Of a DNA stretch of 6,635 nt, positions 6,580-6,635 are shown piece by piece. Source of the stretch: Deltaproteobacteria bacterium (GTDB lineage: Bacteria; Desulfobacterota; Dissulfuribacteria; Dissulfuribacterales; QOAL01); NCBI GenBank assembly GCA_026996955.1, contig JALWJV010000080.1:1-6635 (forward strand). The letters run 5' to 3'. The notes beneath the pieces were generated by a model. That model saw only the letters and a program-made list of their open reading frames with translations, was not told the origin of the DNA and ran no database searches. A program made the translations under genes and the position numbers. Each line of letters begins with the position of its first letter. Position 1 is the stretch's first letter.

Positions 6580-6635
6580 CTGAGCTTAAAATATTCTATG
6601 TCTCTGAAACCATATGCTTGACGTTTCAATGTCTT

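Noticed and set aside
1..6635. CRISPR array, tRNA or rRNA genes, transposase or phage genes
   Set aside because: No regularly spaced repeats, no cloverleaf-like or ribosomal sequence noticed, and no reading frame with transposase or phage-like motifs was seen by eye.

Overview
The window looks like part of a lipopolysaccharide (LPS) core-oligosaccharide assembly locus of a Gram-negative bacterium. Every recognisable gene is on the + strand and all fit one pathway: a GT9 heptosyltransferase, two GT4 glycosyltransferases, two genes carrying three LPS-kinase-type domains, and the damaged 5' part of an O-antigen-ligase-like membrane protein. The moderate base composition, the mix of heptosyltransferase with several InaA/WaaP-type kinases, and the Cys-rich GT9 tail recall Desulfobacterota (former Deltaproteobacteria). 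That placement is an inference from family flavour, with low confidence.

Layout: 1-1098, GT9 heptosyltransferase, open at the left edge. 1046-2176, GT4 glycosyltransferase overlapping the first gene (53 or 8 bases, depending on the start). 2214-3809, a 531-residue protein with two complete kinase-like domains in tandem. 3822-4688, a WaaP/RfaP-like kinase. 4689-4782, a short gap with a small hairpin. 4783-5916, a second GT4 glycosyltransferase. 5917-6014, a gap in which I see no gene. 6015-6564, a frame-broken remnant of a polytopic membrane protein resembling the N-terminal part of an O-antigen ligase/polymerase. 6565-6635, no convincing coding sequence, but a perfect extended -10 promoter motif.

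How the genes work together (inference from families): GT9 and the GT4 enzymes add heptose and other sugars to the inner and outer core on the cytoplasmic face of the inner membrane. The kinases phosphorylate core sugars (heptose or Kdo), making negative sites that bind divalent cations and strengthen the outer membrane. The ligase-like protein, if intact, would attach O-antigen to the finished core in the periplasm. Tight spacing from 1 to 4688 and no visible terminator suggest one polycistronic unit, possibly running on into the second GT4 gene.

Most of the window is ordinary for such a locus. The points worth a second look are the tandem kinase protein followed directly by a third kinase, and the ligase-like gene, whose two frame breaks both sit in homopolymer runs and can both be repaired by one extra base.
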